DNA of 64,000 bases from Castanea sativa. Its lineage: Eukaryota; Streptophyta; Magnoliopsida; Fagales; Fagaceae. Under the pieces are notes generated by a model. The model saw only the letters and a program-made list of their open reading frames with translations. It was not told where the DNA came from and did no database searches. Both the position numbers and the translations under genes were made by a program. Shown in pieces: positions 40,685 through 52,662 of this stretch; position 1 is the stretch's first letter; each line of letters starts with the position of its first letter. The stretch covers positions 35,515,634 to 35,579,633 of the forward strand of contig NC_134014.1 in NCBI RefSeq assembly GCF_040712315.1, written 5' to 3'.

Positions 40685-42602
40685 CTAGCTCGTCCATAAG
40701 AGGCGTCCAGAGCAAAAATTAAACCCCACATGAGAATGTCGTCCATAGCAGGATGACCGTCCATGGGAATGAGGGTTGTCCATCCTGGAGGCTCTTGGAC
40801 GACCCCTTGACTTAGTAAATGCCCAAGTATGGGTTAAGAGTTGGCAATGAAACCACATGCTATTGTTCCAAGCCATTAGTGAGATCCAGGCTCATTGTTG
40901 CATCTCCTTGTTAAATATTTACCTTCTAACAAGAGTTATATAAAAAGGTATAACTCTTATAACGGTTATGGAAGTTATCCCTGAATCCTTTGACCTCCTG
41001 AAATATAGTAGAAACTAGAAGTGTAATAACCACTTATGGGGCGCACTATATAAATACCAGTTCAAACCAAATAAAGGTAGCCTTTTACAATTCCTAAAAA
41101 GTTGGAACTCCAGAACTTGAGTTAGAAACTAACTTTGGCATCGGTGAACTAAAACAATTGAACTCTAGCTCGTCCATAAGAGGCGTCCAGAGCAAAAATT
41201 ACACCCCACATGAGAATGTCGTCCATAGCAGGATGACCGTCCATTGGAATGAGGGTTGTCCATCCTGGAGGCTCTTGGACGACCCCTTGAGGTAGTAAAT
41301 GCCCAAGTATGGGTTAACAGTTGGTGATGAAACCACATGCTATGGTTCCAGGGCATGAGTGAGATCCAGGCTCATTGTTGCAACTGCTTGTTAAATATTT
41401 AACTTCTAACAAGAGTTATATAAAAAGGTATAACTCTTATAACGGTTATGGAAGTTATCTCTGAACCCTCTGACCTCCTCAAATATAAGGGAAGTTACAA
41501 ATCTAATAACCGTTTATGGGGCGCACTATATAAACACCAGTTCAAACCAGATAAAGTTAGCCTTCTACAATTCCTAAAAAGTTGGAACTCCAGAACTTGA
41601 GAGAGAAACTAACTTTGGCACGGTGAACTAAAACAATTGAACTCTAGCTCGTCCATAAGAGGCGTCCAGAGCAAAAATTACACCCCACATGAGAATGTCA
41701 TCCATAGCAGGATGACCGTCCATGGGAATGAGGGTTGTCCATCCTGGAGGGTCTTGGACGACCCCTTGACGTAGTAAATGCCCAAGTATGGGTTAAGAGT
41801 TGGTGATCAAACCACATGCTATTGTTCAAGGGCATGAGTGAGATCCAGGCTCATTGTTGCAACTCCTTGTTAAATATTTAACTTCTAACAAGAGTTATAT
41901 AAAAAGGTATAACTCTTATAACGGTTAAGGAAGTTATCTCTGAACCCTCTGACCTCCTCAAATATAAGGGAAGTTACAAATCTGATAACCGTTTATGGGG
42001 CGCACTATATAAACACCCATTAAAACCAGATAAGGTAGCCTTTTACAAATCCTAAAAAGTTGGAACTCCAGAACATGAGAGAGAAACTAACTTTGGCATC
42101 GGTGAACTAAAACAATTGAAATCTAGCTCATCCATAAGAGGCGTCCAGAGCAGAAATTACACCCCACATGAGAATGTCGTCCATAGCAAGATGACCGTCC
42201 ATGGGAATCAGGGTTGTCCATCCTGGAGGCTCTTGGACGACCCCTTAACGTAGTAAATGCCCAAGTATGGGTTAAGAGTTGGCAATGAAACCACATGCTA
42301 TTGTTCCAAGGCATGAGTGAGATCCAGGCTCATTGTTGCATCTCCTTGTTAAATATTTAACTTCTAACAAGAGTTATATAAAAAGGTATAACTCTTATAA
42401 CGGTTATGGAGTTTATCCCTGAATCCTTTGACCTCCTGAAATATATTAGAAACTAGAAGTGTAATAACCACTTATGGGGCGCACTATATAAATACCAGTT
42501 CAAACCAAATAAAGGTAGCCTTTTACAATTCCTAAAAAGTTGGAACTCCAGAACTTTAGTGAGAAACTAACTTTGGCATCGGTGAACTAAAACAATTGAA
42601 CT
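40685..42602 (+). repeat. Satellite block, four monomers, leading into the higher-order array
   Basis: Monomers start at 40685, 41165, 41644 and 42123. The last two repeat 28237 and 28716 at a shift of 13,407 bp, sharing GGAGGGTCTTGG, GGTTAAGGAAG and AATCTGATAACCG. The copy at 42123 directly precedes m1 and recurs at 46435, again just before m1. Local oddities are ATTTACCTTC at 40917, which breaks the 14-bp palindrome, and TTACAAATCC at 42044. Confidence 0.88.
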
Positions 42603-45477
42603 CTAGCTCGTCCATAAGAGGCGTCCAGAGCAAAAATTACACCCCACATGAGAATGTCGTCCATAGCAGGATGACCGTCCATTGGAATGAGGGTTGTCCA
42701 TCGTCGAGGCTCTTGGACGACCCCTTGATGTAGTAAATGCCCAAGTATGGGTTAACAGTTGGTGATGAAACCACATGCTATTGTTCCAGGGCATGAGTGA
42801 GATCCAGGCTCGTTGTTGCAACTCCTTGTTAAATATTTAACTTCTAACAAGAGTTATATAAAAAGGTATAACTCTTATAACGGTTATGGAAGTTATCTCT
42901 GAACCCTCAGACCTCCTCAAATATAAGGGAAGTTACAAATCTAATAACCGTTTATGGGGCGCACTATATAAACACCCATTCAAACCAGATAAGGTAGCCT
43001 TTTACAATTCCTAAAAAGTTGGAACTCCAGAACTTGAGAGAGAAACTAACTTTGGCATGGTGAACTAAAACAATTGAACTCTAGCTCGTCCATAAGAGGC
43101 GTCCTGAGCAAAGATTACACCCCACATGAGAATGTCGTCCATAGCAGGAAGACCGTACATGGGAATGAGGGTTGTCCATCCTGGAGGGTCTTGGACGACC
43201 CCTTGACGTAGTAAATGCCCAAGTATGGGTTAAGAGTTGGCGATCAAACCACATGCTATTGTTCAAGGGCATGAGTGAGATCCAGGCTCATTGTTGCAAC
43301 TCATTGTTAAATATTTAACTTCTAACAAGAGTTATATAAAAAGGTATAACTCTTATAACGGTTATGGAAGTTATCTCTGGACCCTCTGACCTCCTCAAAT
43401 GTAGGGGAAGTTACAAATCTGATAACCGTTTTTGGGGAGCACTATATAAACACCCATTCAAACCAGATAAGGTAGCCTTTTACAATTCCTAAAAAGTTGG
43501 CACTCCAGAACTTGAGAGAGAAACTAAATTTGGCATCGGTGAACTAAAACAATTGAAATCTAGCTCATCCATAAGAGGCGTCCAGAGCAGAAATTACACC
43601 CCACATGAGAATGTCATCCATAGCAAGATGACCGTCCATGGGAATCAGGGTTGTCGATCCTGGGGGCTCTTAGACTACCCCCTGACGTATGAAATGCCCA
43701 AGTATAGGTTAAGAGTTGGCGATGAAACCACATGCTATTGTTCCAGGGCATGAGTGAGATCCAGGCTCATTGTTGCAACTCATTGTTACATATTTAACTT
43801 CCAACAAAAGTTATATAAAAAGGTATAACTCTTATAACGGTTATGGAAGTTATCCCTAAATCCTCTGACCTCCTCAAATATAGGAGAAACTACAAATGTA
43901 ATAACCGCTTATGGGGCGCACTATATAAACACCCGTTCAAACCAGATAAAGGTAGATTTTTACAATTCCTAAAAAGTTGGAACTCTAGAACTTGAGAGAG
44001 AAACTAACTTTGGCATCGGTGAACTAAAACAATTGAAATCTAGCTCATCCATAAGAGGCGTCCAGAGCAGAAATTACACCCCATATGAGAATGTCGTCCA
44101 TAGCAGGATGACCGTCCATTGGAATGAGGGTTGTCCATCCTAGAGGCTCTTGGACGACCCCTTGACGTAGTAAATGCCCAAGTATGGGTTAAGAGTTGGT
44201 GATGAAACCACATGCTATTGTTCCAGGGCATGAGTGAGATCCAGGCTCATTGTTGCAACTCCTTGTTAAATATTTAACTTCTAACAAGAGTTATATAAAA
44301 AGGTATAACTCTTATAACGGTTATGGAAGTTATCTCTGAACCCTCTAACCTCCTCAAACATAAGGGAAGTTACAAATCTAATAACCGTTTATGGGGCGCA
44401 CTATATAAACACCCATTCAAACCAGATAAGGTAGCCTTTTACAATTCCAAAAAAGTTGGAACTCCAGAACATGAGAGAGAAACTAACTTTGGCATCGGTG
44501 AACTAAAACAATTGAAATCTAGCTCATCCATAAGAGGCGTCCAGAGCAGAAATTACACCCCACATGAGAATGTCGTCCATAGCAAGATGACCGTCCATGG
44601 GAATCAGGGTTGTCCATCCTGGAGGCTCTTGGACGACCCCTTAACGTAGTAAATGCCCAAGTATGGGTTAAGAGTTGGTGATGAAACCACATGCTATTCT
44701 TCCAGGGCATGAGTGAGATCCAGGCTCATTGTTGCAACTCCTTATTAAATATTTAACTTCTAACAAGAGTTATATAAAAAGGTATAACTCTTATAACGGT
44801 TATGGAAGTTATCTCTGAACCCTCTGACCTCCTCAAATATAAGGGATGTTACAAATCTAATAACCGTTTATGGGGCGCACTATATAAACACCAGTTCAAA
44901 ACAGATAAATGTAGCCTTTTACAATTCCTAAAAAGTTGGAACTCCAGAACTTGAGAGAGAAACTAACTTTGGCACGGTGAACTAAAACAATTGAACTCTA
45001 GCTCGTCCATAAGAGGCGTCCAGAGAAAAAGTTACACCCCACGTGAGAATGTCGTCCATAGCAGGATGACCGTCCATGGGAATGAGGGTTGTCCATCCTG
45101 GAGGCTCTTGGACAACCCCATGACGTAGTAAATGCCCAAGTATGGGTTAAGAGTTGGCAATGAAACCACATGCTATTGTTCCAAGGCATGAGTGAGATCC
45201 AGGCTCATTGTTGCATCTCCTTGTTAAATATTTAACTTCCAACAAGAGTTATATAAAAAGGTATAACTCTTATAACGGTTATGGAGGTTATCCCTGAATC
45301 CTTTGACCTCCTGAAATATATTAGAAACTAGAAGTGTAATAACCACTTATGGGGCGCACTATATAAATACCAGTTCAAACCAAATAAAGGTAGCCTTTTA
45401 CAATTCCTAAAAAGTTGGAACTCCAGAACTTGAGAGAGAAACTAACTTTGGCATCGGTGAACTAAAACAATTGAACT
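42603..45477 (+). repeat. Six-monomer higher-order repeat, second complete copy
   Basis: Monomers start at 42603, 43081, 43560, 44040, 44519 and 44998 (m1 to m6), 2,875 bp. Each lies exactly 11,969 bp from its counterpart at 30634-33508, with the same marks, including the m4 tail TTCCAAAAAAGTTGG. The homology extends left to about 42,26x and right to about 46,07x, so one 3.8-kb tract was copied as a unit. Private changes here include CATCGTCGAGGC in m1, shared with the next m1 at 45478. Confidence 0.94.
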
Positions 45478-46914
45478 CTAGCTCGTCCATAAGAGGCGTC
45501 CAGAGCAAAAATTACACCCCACATGAGAATGTCGTCCATAGCAGGATGACCGTCCATTGGAATGAGGGTTGTCCATCGTCGAGGCTCTTGGACGACCCCT
45601 TGATGTAGTAAATGCCCAAGTATGGGTTAACAGTTGGTGATGAAACCACATGCTATTGTTCCAGGGCATGAGTGAGATCCAGGCTCGTTGTTGCAACTCC
45701 TTGTTAAATATTTAACTTCTAACAAGAGTTATATAAAAAGGTATAACTCTTATAACGGTTATGGAAGTTATCTCTGAACCCTCTGACCTCCTCAAATATA
45801 AGGGAAGTTACAAATCTAATAACCGTTTATGGGGCGCACTATATAAACACCCATTCAAACCAGATAAGGTAGCCTTTTACAATTCCTAAAAAGTTGGAAC
45901 TCCAGAACTTGAGAGAGAAACTAACTTTGGCACGGTGAACTAAAACAATTGAACTCTAGCTCGACCATAAGAGGCGTCCTGAGCAAAGATTACACCCCAC
46001 ATGAGAATGTCGTCCATAGCAGGAAGACCGTACATGGGAATGAGGGTTGTCCATCCTGGAGGGTCTTGGACGACCCCTTGACGTAGTAAATGCCCAAGTA
46101 TGGGTTAAGAGTTGGCGATCAAACCACATGCTATTGTTCAAGGGCATGAGTGAGATCCAGGCTCATTGTTGCAACTCCTTGTTAAATATTTAACTTCTAA
46201 CAAGAGTTATATAAAAAGGTATAACTCTTATAACGGTTAAGGAAGTTATCTCTGAACCCTCTGACCTCCTCAAATATAAGGGAAGTTACAAATCTGATAA
46301 CCGTTTATGGGGAGCACTATATAAACACCCATTCAAACCAGATAAGGTAGCCTTTTACAATTCCTAAAAAGTTGGAACTCCAGAACATGAGAGAGAAACT
46401 AACTTTGGCATCGGTGAACTAAAACAATTGAAATCTAGCTCATCCATAAGAGGCGTCCAGAGCAGAAATTACACCCCACATGAGAATGTCGTCCATAGCA
46501 AGATGACCGTCCATGGGAATCAGGGTTGTCCATCCTGGAGGCTCTTGGACGACCCCTTAACGTAGTAAATGCCCAAGTATGGGTTAAGAGTTGGCAATGA
46601 AACCACATGCTATTGTTCCAAGGCATGAGTGAGATCCAGGCTCATTGTTGCATCTCCTTGTTAAATATTTAACTTCTAACAAGAGTTATATAAAAAGGTA
46701 TAACTCTTATAACGGTTATGGAGGTTATCCCTGAATCCTTTGACCTCCTGAAATATATTAGAAACTAGAAGTGTAATAACCACTTATGGGGCGCACTATA
46801 TAAATACCAGTTCAAACCAAATAAAGGTAGCCTTTTACAATTCCTAAAAAGTTGGAACTCCAGAACTTGAGTGAGAAACTAACTTTGGCATCGGTGAACT
46901 AAAACAATTGAACT
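45478..46914 (+). repeat. Short three-monomer cycle (m1, m2, 42123-type)
   Basis: Monomers start at 45478 (m1), 45956 (m2 head) and 46435 (42123-type). The m2 copy changes to the tail of the monomer at 41644 (CAACTCCTTG, GGTTAAGGAAG, GAACATGAG), which sends the array back to the 42123-type and then to m1 again. One exchange therefore inserted a three-monomer loop between two six-monomer copies. Confidence 0.88.
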
Positions 46915-48371
46915 CTAGCTCGTCCATAAGAGGCGTCCAGAGCAAAAATTACACCCCACATGAGAATGTCGTCCATAGCAGGATGACCGTCCATTGGAAT
47001 GAGGGTTGTCCATCGTGGAGGCTCTTGGACGACCCCTTGATGTAGTAAATGCCCAAGTATGGGTTAACAGTTGGTGATGAAACCACATGCTATTGTTCCA
47101 GGGCATGAGTGAGATCTAGGCTCGTTGTTGCAACTCCTTGTTAAATATTTTACTTCTAACAAGAGTTATATAAAAAGGTATAACTCTTATAACGGTTATG
47201 GAAGTTATCTCTGAACCCTCAGACCTCCTCAAATATAAGGGAAGTTACAAATCTAATAACCGTTTATGGGGCGCACTATATAAACACCCATTCAAACCAG
47301 ATAAGGTAGCCTTTTACAATTCCTAAAAATTTGGAACTCCAGAACTTGAGAGAGAAACTAACTTTGGCACGGTCAACTAAAACAATTGAACTCTAGCTCG
47401 TCCATAAGAGGCGTCCTGAGCAAAGATTACACCCCACATGAGAATGTCGTCCATAGCAGGAAGACCGTACATGGGAATGAGGGTTGTCCATCCTGGAGGG
47501 TCTTGGACGACCCCTTGACGTAGTAGATGCCCAAGTATGGGTTAAGAGTTGGCGATCAAACCACATTCTATTGTTCAAGGGCATGAGTGAGATCCAGGCT
47601 CATTGTTGCAACTCATTGTTAAATATTTAACTTCTAACAAGAGTTATATAAAAAGGTATAACTCTTATAACGGTTATGGAAGTTATCTCTGAACCCTCTG
47701 ACCTCCTCAAATGTAGGGGAAGTTACAAATCTGATAACCGTTTTTGGGGCGCACTATATAAACACCCATTCAAACCAGATAAGGTAGCCTTTTACAATTC
47801 CTAAAAAGTTGGCACTCCAGAACTTGAGAGAGAAACTAAATTTGGCATCGGTGAACTAAAACAATTGAAATCTAGCACATCCATAAGAGGCGTCCAGAGC
47901 AGAAATGACACCCCACATGAGAATGTCATCCATAGCTAGATGACCGTCCATGGGAATCAGGGTTGTCGATCCTGGGGGCTCTTAGACTACCCCCTGACGT
48001 ATGAAATGCCCAAGTATAGGTTAAGAGTTGGCGATGAAACCACATGCTATTGTTCCAGGGCATGAGTGAGATCCAGGCTCATTGTTGCAACTCATTGTTA
48101 CATATTTAACTTCCAACAAAAGTTATATAAAAAGGTATAACTCTTATAACGGTTATGGAAGTTATGCCTAAATCCTCTGACCTCCTCAAATATAGGAGAA
48201 ACTACAAGTGTAATAACCGCTTATGGGGCGCACTATATAAACACCCGTTCAAACCAGATAAAGGTAGATTTTTACAATTCCTAAAAAGTTGGAACTCCAG
48301 AACTTGAGAGAGAAACTAACTTTGGCATCGGTGAACTAAAACAATTGAAATCTAGCTCATCCATAAGAGGC

Positions 48372-48470
48372 GTCCAGAGCAGAAATTACACCCCATATGA
48401 GAATGTCGTCCATAGCAGGATGACCGTCCATTGGAATGAGGGTTGTCCATCCTAGAGGCTCTTGGACGAC
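48372..48470 (+). repeat. GTCCAT/GTCCAG motif cluster with 8-bp inverted arms
   Basis: GTCCAG or GTCCAT starts at monomer offsets 21, 57, 75 and 94, with a further GTCCAT (ATCCAT in this copy) at offset 8. GTCGTCCA (48405-48412) and its complement TGGACGAC (48463-48470) form inverted arms spanning 66 bp. The motif is seen in nearly all copies. It could be a protein-binding site or a remnant of a shorter ancestral repeat, and nothing in the sequence decides between these. Confidence 0.6.
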
Positions 48471-48563
48471 CCCTTGACGTAGTAAATGCCCAAGTATGGG
48501 TTAAGAGTTGGTGATGAAACCACATGCTATTGTTCCAGGGCATGAGTGAGATCCAGGCTCATT

Positions 48564-48571
48564 GTTGCAAC
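48564..48571. repeat. 8-bp perfect palindrome GTTGCAAC
   Basis: This lies at offsets 213-220, just left of the larger AT-rich dyads. A variant GTTGCATC in the m6-like types breaks it, so it is not universal. Confidence 0.7.
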
Positions 48572-48576
48572 TCCTT

Positions 48577-48590
48577 GTTAAATATTTAAC
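48577..48590. repeat. 14-bp perfect palindrome GTTAAATATTTAAC
   Basis: This lies at offsets 226-239 and is its own reverse complement. It is intact in most copies. All seven m3 monomers carry GTTACATATTTAAC, and the monomers at 60814 and 63210 carry GTTAAAAATTTAAC. In both cases one arm changed without a compensating change in the other. Confidence 0.85.
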
Positions 48591-48597
48591 TTCTAAC

Positions 48598-48625
48598 AAG
48601 AGTTATATAAAAAGGTATAACTCTT
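48598..48625. repeat. 10-bp inverted repeat with 8-nt loop
   Basis: AAGAGTTATA (48598-48607) and TATAACTCTT (48616-48625) are perfect complements around the loop TAAAAAGG. The stem could extrude as a cruciform. Most copies keep it. Types with ACAAAAGTTATA have one mismatch, and the type at 4291, 5727, 11957, 13395 and 16264 has lost it. Confidence 0.85.
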
Positions 48626-48636
48626 ATAACGGTTAT
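48626..48636. repeat. 11-bp dyad ATAACGGTTAT
   Basis: Five-base arms ATAAC and GTTAT surround a single central G, directly after the hairpin. TAACGGTT also resembles the core site bound by plant MYB-type proteins (AACGG), but such short matches are common by chance. Confidence 0.55.
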
Positions 48637-48713
48637 GGAAGTTATCTCTGAACCCTCTAACCTCCTCAAATATAAGGGAAGTTACAAATCTAATAACCGT
48701 TTATGGGGCGCAC

Positions 48714-48721
48714 TATATAAA
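48714..48721 (+). promoter_or_regulatory. Conserved TATA-like element TATATAAA
   Basis: TATATAAA lies at offsets 363-370 after GGGGCGCAC. It is kept in nearly all monomers despite variation around it (GTAGTATATAAATACC and GAACTATATAAACACC occur). Rare losses are TATGTAAA near 59258 and 63573, and TGTATAAA in types such as that ending before 20089. It matches a polymerase II TATA box on the plus strand, but no start site or transcript can be shown. Confidence 0.4.
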
Positions 48722-49789
48722 CACCCATTCAAACCAGATAAGGTAGCCTTTTACAATTCCAAAAAAGTTGGAACTCCAGAACATGAGAGAGAAACTAACT
48801 TTGGCATCGGTTAACTAAAACAATTGAAATCTAGCTCATCCATAAGAGGCGTCCAGAGCAGAAATTACACCCCACATGAGAATGTCGTCCATAGCAAGAT
48901 GACCGTCCATGGGAATCAGGGTTGTCCATCCTGGAGGCTCTTGGACGACCCCTTAACGTAGTAAATGCCCAAGTATGGGTTAAGAGTTGGTGATGAAACC
49001 ACATGCTATTCTTCCAGGGCATGAGTGAGATCCAGGCTCATTGTTGCAACTCCTTATTAAATATTTAACTTCTAACAAGAGTTATATAAAAAGGTATAAC
49101 TCTTATAACGGTTATGGAAGTTATCTCTGAACCCTCTAACCTCCTCAAATATAAGGGATGTTACAAATCTAATAACCGTTTATGGGGCGCACTATATAAA
49201 CACCAGTTCAAAACAGATAAATGTAGCCTTTTACAATTCCTAAAAAGTTGGAACTCCAGAACTTGAGAGAGAAACTAACTTTGGCACGGTGAACTAAAAC
49301 AATTGAACTCTAGCTCGTCCATAAGAGGCGTCCAGAGCAAAAATTACACCCCACGTGAGAATGTCGTCCATAGCAGGATGACCGTCCATGGGAATGAGGG
49401 TTGTCTATCCTGGAGGCTCTTGGACGACCCCATGACGTAGTAAATGCCCAAGTATGGGTTAAGAGTTGGCAATGAAACCACATGCTATTGTTCCAAGGCA
49501 TGAGTGAGATCCAGGCTCATTGTTGCATCTCCTTGTTAAATATTTAACTTCCAACAAGAGTTATATAAAAAGGTATAACTCTTATAACGGTTATGGAGGT
49601 TATCCCTGAATCCTTTGACCTCCTGAAATATATTAGAAACTAGAAGTGTAATAACCACTTATGGGGCGCACTATATAAATACCAGTTCAAACCAAATAAA
49701 GGTATCCTTTTACAATTCCTAAAAAGTTGGAACTCCAGAACTTGAGAGAGAAACTAACTTTGGCATCGGTGAACTAAAACAATTGAACT

Positions 49790-52662
49790 CTAGCTCGTCC
49801 ATAAGAGGCGTCCAGAGCAAAAATTACACCCCACATGAGAATGTCGTCCATAGCAGGATGACCGTCCATTGGAATGAGGGTTGTCCATCGTGGAGGCTCT
49901 TGGACGACCCCTTGATGTAGTAAATTCCCAAGTATGGGTTAACAGTTGGTGATGAAACCACATGCTATTGTTCCAGGGAATGAGTGAGATCCAGGCTCGT
50001 TGTTGCAACTCCTTGTTAAATATTTAACTTCTAACAAGAGTTATATAAAAAGGTATAACTCTTATAACGGTTATGGAAGTTATCTCTGAACCCTCTGACC
50101 TCCTCAAATATAAGGGAAGTTACAAATCTAATAACCGTTTATGGGGCGCACTATATAAACACCCATTCAAACCAGATAAGGTAGCCTTTTACAATTCCTA
50201 AAAAGTTGGAACTCCAGAACTTGAGAGAGAAACTAACTTTGGCACGGTGAACTAAAACAATTGAACTCTAGCTCGTCCATAAGAGGCGTCCTGAGCAAAG
50301 ATTACACCCCACATGAGAATGTCGTCCATAGCAGGAAGACCGTACATGGGAATGAGGGTTGTCCATCCTGGAGGGTATTGGACGACCCCTTGACGTAGTA
50401 AATGCCCAAGTATGGGTTAAGAGTTGGCGATCAAACCACATGCTATTGTTCAAGGGCATGAGTGAGATCTAGGCTCATTGTTGCAACTCATTGTTAAATA
50501 TTTAACTTCTAACAAGAGTTATATAAAAAGCTATAACTCTTATAACGGTTATGGAAGTTATCTCTGAACCCTCTGACCTCCTCAAATATAGGGGAAGTTA
50601 CAAATCTGATAACCGTTTTTGGGGCGCACTATATAAACACCCATTCAAACTAGATAAGGTAGCCTTTTACAATTCCTAAAAAGTTGGCACTCCCGAACTT
50701 GAGAGAGAAACTAAATTTGGCATCGGTGAACTAAAACAATTGAAATCTAGCAAATCCATAAGAGGCGTCCAGAGCAGAAATGACACCCCACATGAGAATG
50801 TCATCCATAGCTAGATGACCGTCCATGGGAATCAGGGTTGTCGATCCTGGGGGCTCTTAGACTACCCCCTGACGTATGAAATGCCCAAGTATAGGTTAAG
50901 AGTTGGCGATGAAACCACATGCTATTGTTCCAGGGCATGAGTGAGATCCAGGCTCATTGTTGCAACTCATTGTTACATATTTAACTTCCAACAAAAGTTA
51001 TATAAAAAGGTATAACTCTTATAACGGTTATGGAAGTTATCCCTAAATCCTCTGACCTCCTCAAATATAGGAGAAACTACAAGTGTAATAACCGCTTATG
51101 GGGCGCACTATATAAACACCCGTTCAAACCAGATAAAGGTAGATTTTTACAATTCCTAAAAAGTTGGAACTCCAGAACTTGAGAGAGAAACTAACTTTGG
51201 CATCGGTGAACTAAAACAATTGAAATCTAGCTCATCCATAAGAGGCGTCCAGAGCAGAAATTACACCCCATATGAGACTGTCGTCCATAGCAGGATGTCC
51301 GTCCATTGGAATGAGGGTTGTCCATCCTAGAGGCTCTTGGACGACCCCTTGACGTAGTAAATGCCCAAGTATGGGTTAAGAGTTGGTGATGAAACCACAT
51401 GCTATTGTTCCAGGGCATGAGTGAGATCCAGGCTCATTGTTGCAACTCCATGTTAAATATTTAACTTCTAACAAGAGTTATATAAAAAGGTATAACTCTT
51501 ATAACGGTTGTGGAAGTTATCTCTGAACCCTCTAACCTCCTCAAATATAAGGGAAGTTACAAATCTAATAACCGTTTATGGGGCGCACTATATAAACACC
51601 CATTCAAACCAGATAAGGTAGCCTTTTAGAATTCCTAAAAAGTTGGAACTCCAGAACATGAGAGAGAAACTAACTTTGGCATCGGTGAACTAAAACAATT
51701 GAAATCTAGCTCATCCATAAGAGGCGTCCGGAGCGAAATTACACCCCACATGAGAATGTCGTCCATAGCAAGATGACCGTCCATGGGAATCAGGGTTGTC
51801 CATCCTGGAGGCTCTTGGACGACCCCTTAACGTAGTAAATGCCCAAGTATGGGTTAAGAGTTGGTGATGAAACCACATGCTATTCTTCCAGGGCATGAGT
51901 GAGATCCAGGCTCATTGTTGCAACTCCTTATTAAATATTTAACTTCTAACAAGAGTTATATAAATAGGTATAACTCTTATAACGGTTATGGAAGTTATCT
52001 CTGAACCCTCTGACCTCCTCAAATATAAGGGATGTTACAAATCTAATAACCGTTTATGGGGCGCACTATATAAACACCAGTTCAAAACAGATAAATGTAG
52101 CCTTTTACAATTCCTAAAAAGTTGGAACTCCAGAACTTGAGAGAGAAACTAACTTTGGCACGGTGAACTAAAACAATTGAACTCTAGCTCGTCCATAAGA
52201 GGCGTCCAGAGCAAAAATTACACCCCACATGAGAATGTCGTCCATAGCAGGATGACCATCCATGGGAATGAGGGTTGTCCATCCTGGAGGCTCTTGGACG
52301 ACCCCTTGACGTAGTAAATGCCCAAGTATGGGTTAAGAGTTGGCAATGAAACCATATGCTATTGTTCCAAGGCATGAGTGAGATCCAGGCTCATTGTTGC
52401 ATCTCCTTGTTAAATATTTAACTTCTAACAAGAGTTATATAAAAGGTATAACTCTTATAACGGTTATGGAGGTTATCCCTGGATCCTTTGACCTCCTGAA
52501 ATATATTAGAAACTAGAAGTGTAATAACCACTTATGGGGCGCACTATATAAATACCAGTTCAAACCAAATAAAGGTAGCCTTTTACAATTCCTAAAAAGT
52601 TGGAACTCCAGAACTTGAGAGAGAAACTAACTTTGGCATCGGTGAACTAAAACAATTGAACT
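49790..52662 (+). repeat. Six-monomer higher-order repeat, fourth copy
   Basis: Monomers start at 49790, 50268, 50747, 51227, 51706 and 52184 (m1 to m6), 2,873 bp. It is the last copy with separate m1 and m2 monomers. The m4 tail now reads CTTTTAGAATTCC and GGTTGTGGAAG, marks that recur in later copies. The m5 head has GTCCGGAGCGAAATT, with changes at two CAG sites. The m6 tail has lost one A of the hairpin loop (TATATAAAAGG), as in the two later m6 copies. Confidence 0.93.

Larger units (their letters stand above)
48352..48830 (+). repeat. Reference satellite monomer (m4 type), 479 bp
   Basis: This copy is close to the hand-made consensus and is used to place internal elements. Offsets 1-120 are about 54% G+C, offsets 241-300 about 28%. 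It is of the haplotype with GATAAGGTAG and GGCATCGG, which gives 479 bp. It differs from the commonest sequence in CCCCATATGAG, CATTGGAATG and CCTAGAGGC. A 63-codon open stretch on the minus strand (48352-48543) is present in most copies and is not taken as a gene. Confidence 0.9.
46915..49789 (+). repeat. Six-monomer higher-order repeat, third complete copy
   Basis: Monomers start at 46915, 47393, 47872, 48352, 48831 and 49310 (m1 to m6), 2,875 bp. The m3 head has CTAGCACATCC and ATAGCTAGATG. The latter also occurs in the next m3, which links these two copies as close relatives. The m4 monomer (48352-48830) is the reference for the internal elements listed separately. Confidence 0.94.

Noticed and set aside
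44323..44649. Plus-strand open stretch of 108 codons (also 99 codons at 32354-32653)
   Set aside because: It exists only because the m4 tail changed a TAA stop to AAA (TTCCAAAAAAG). The sister copy near 48,660 gained a new stop (GGTTAACTAA). No family is recognisable, and the length follows from one substitution.
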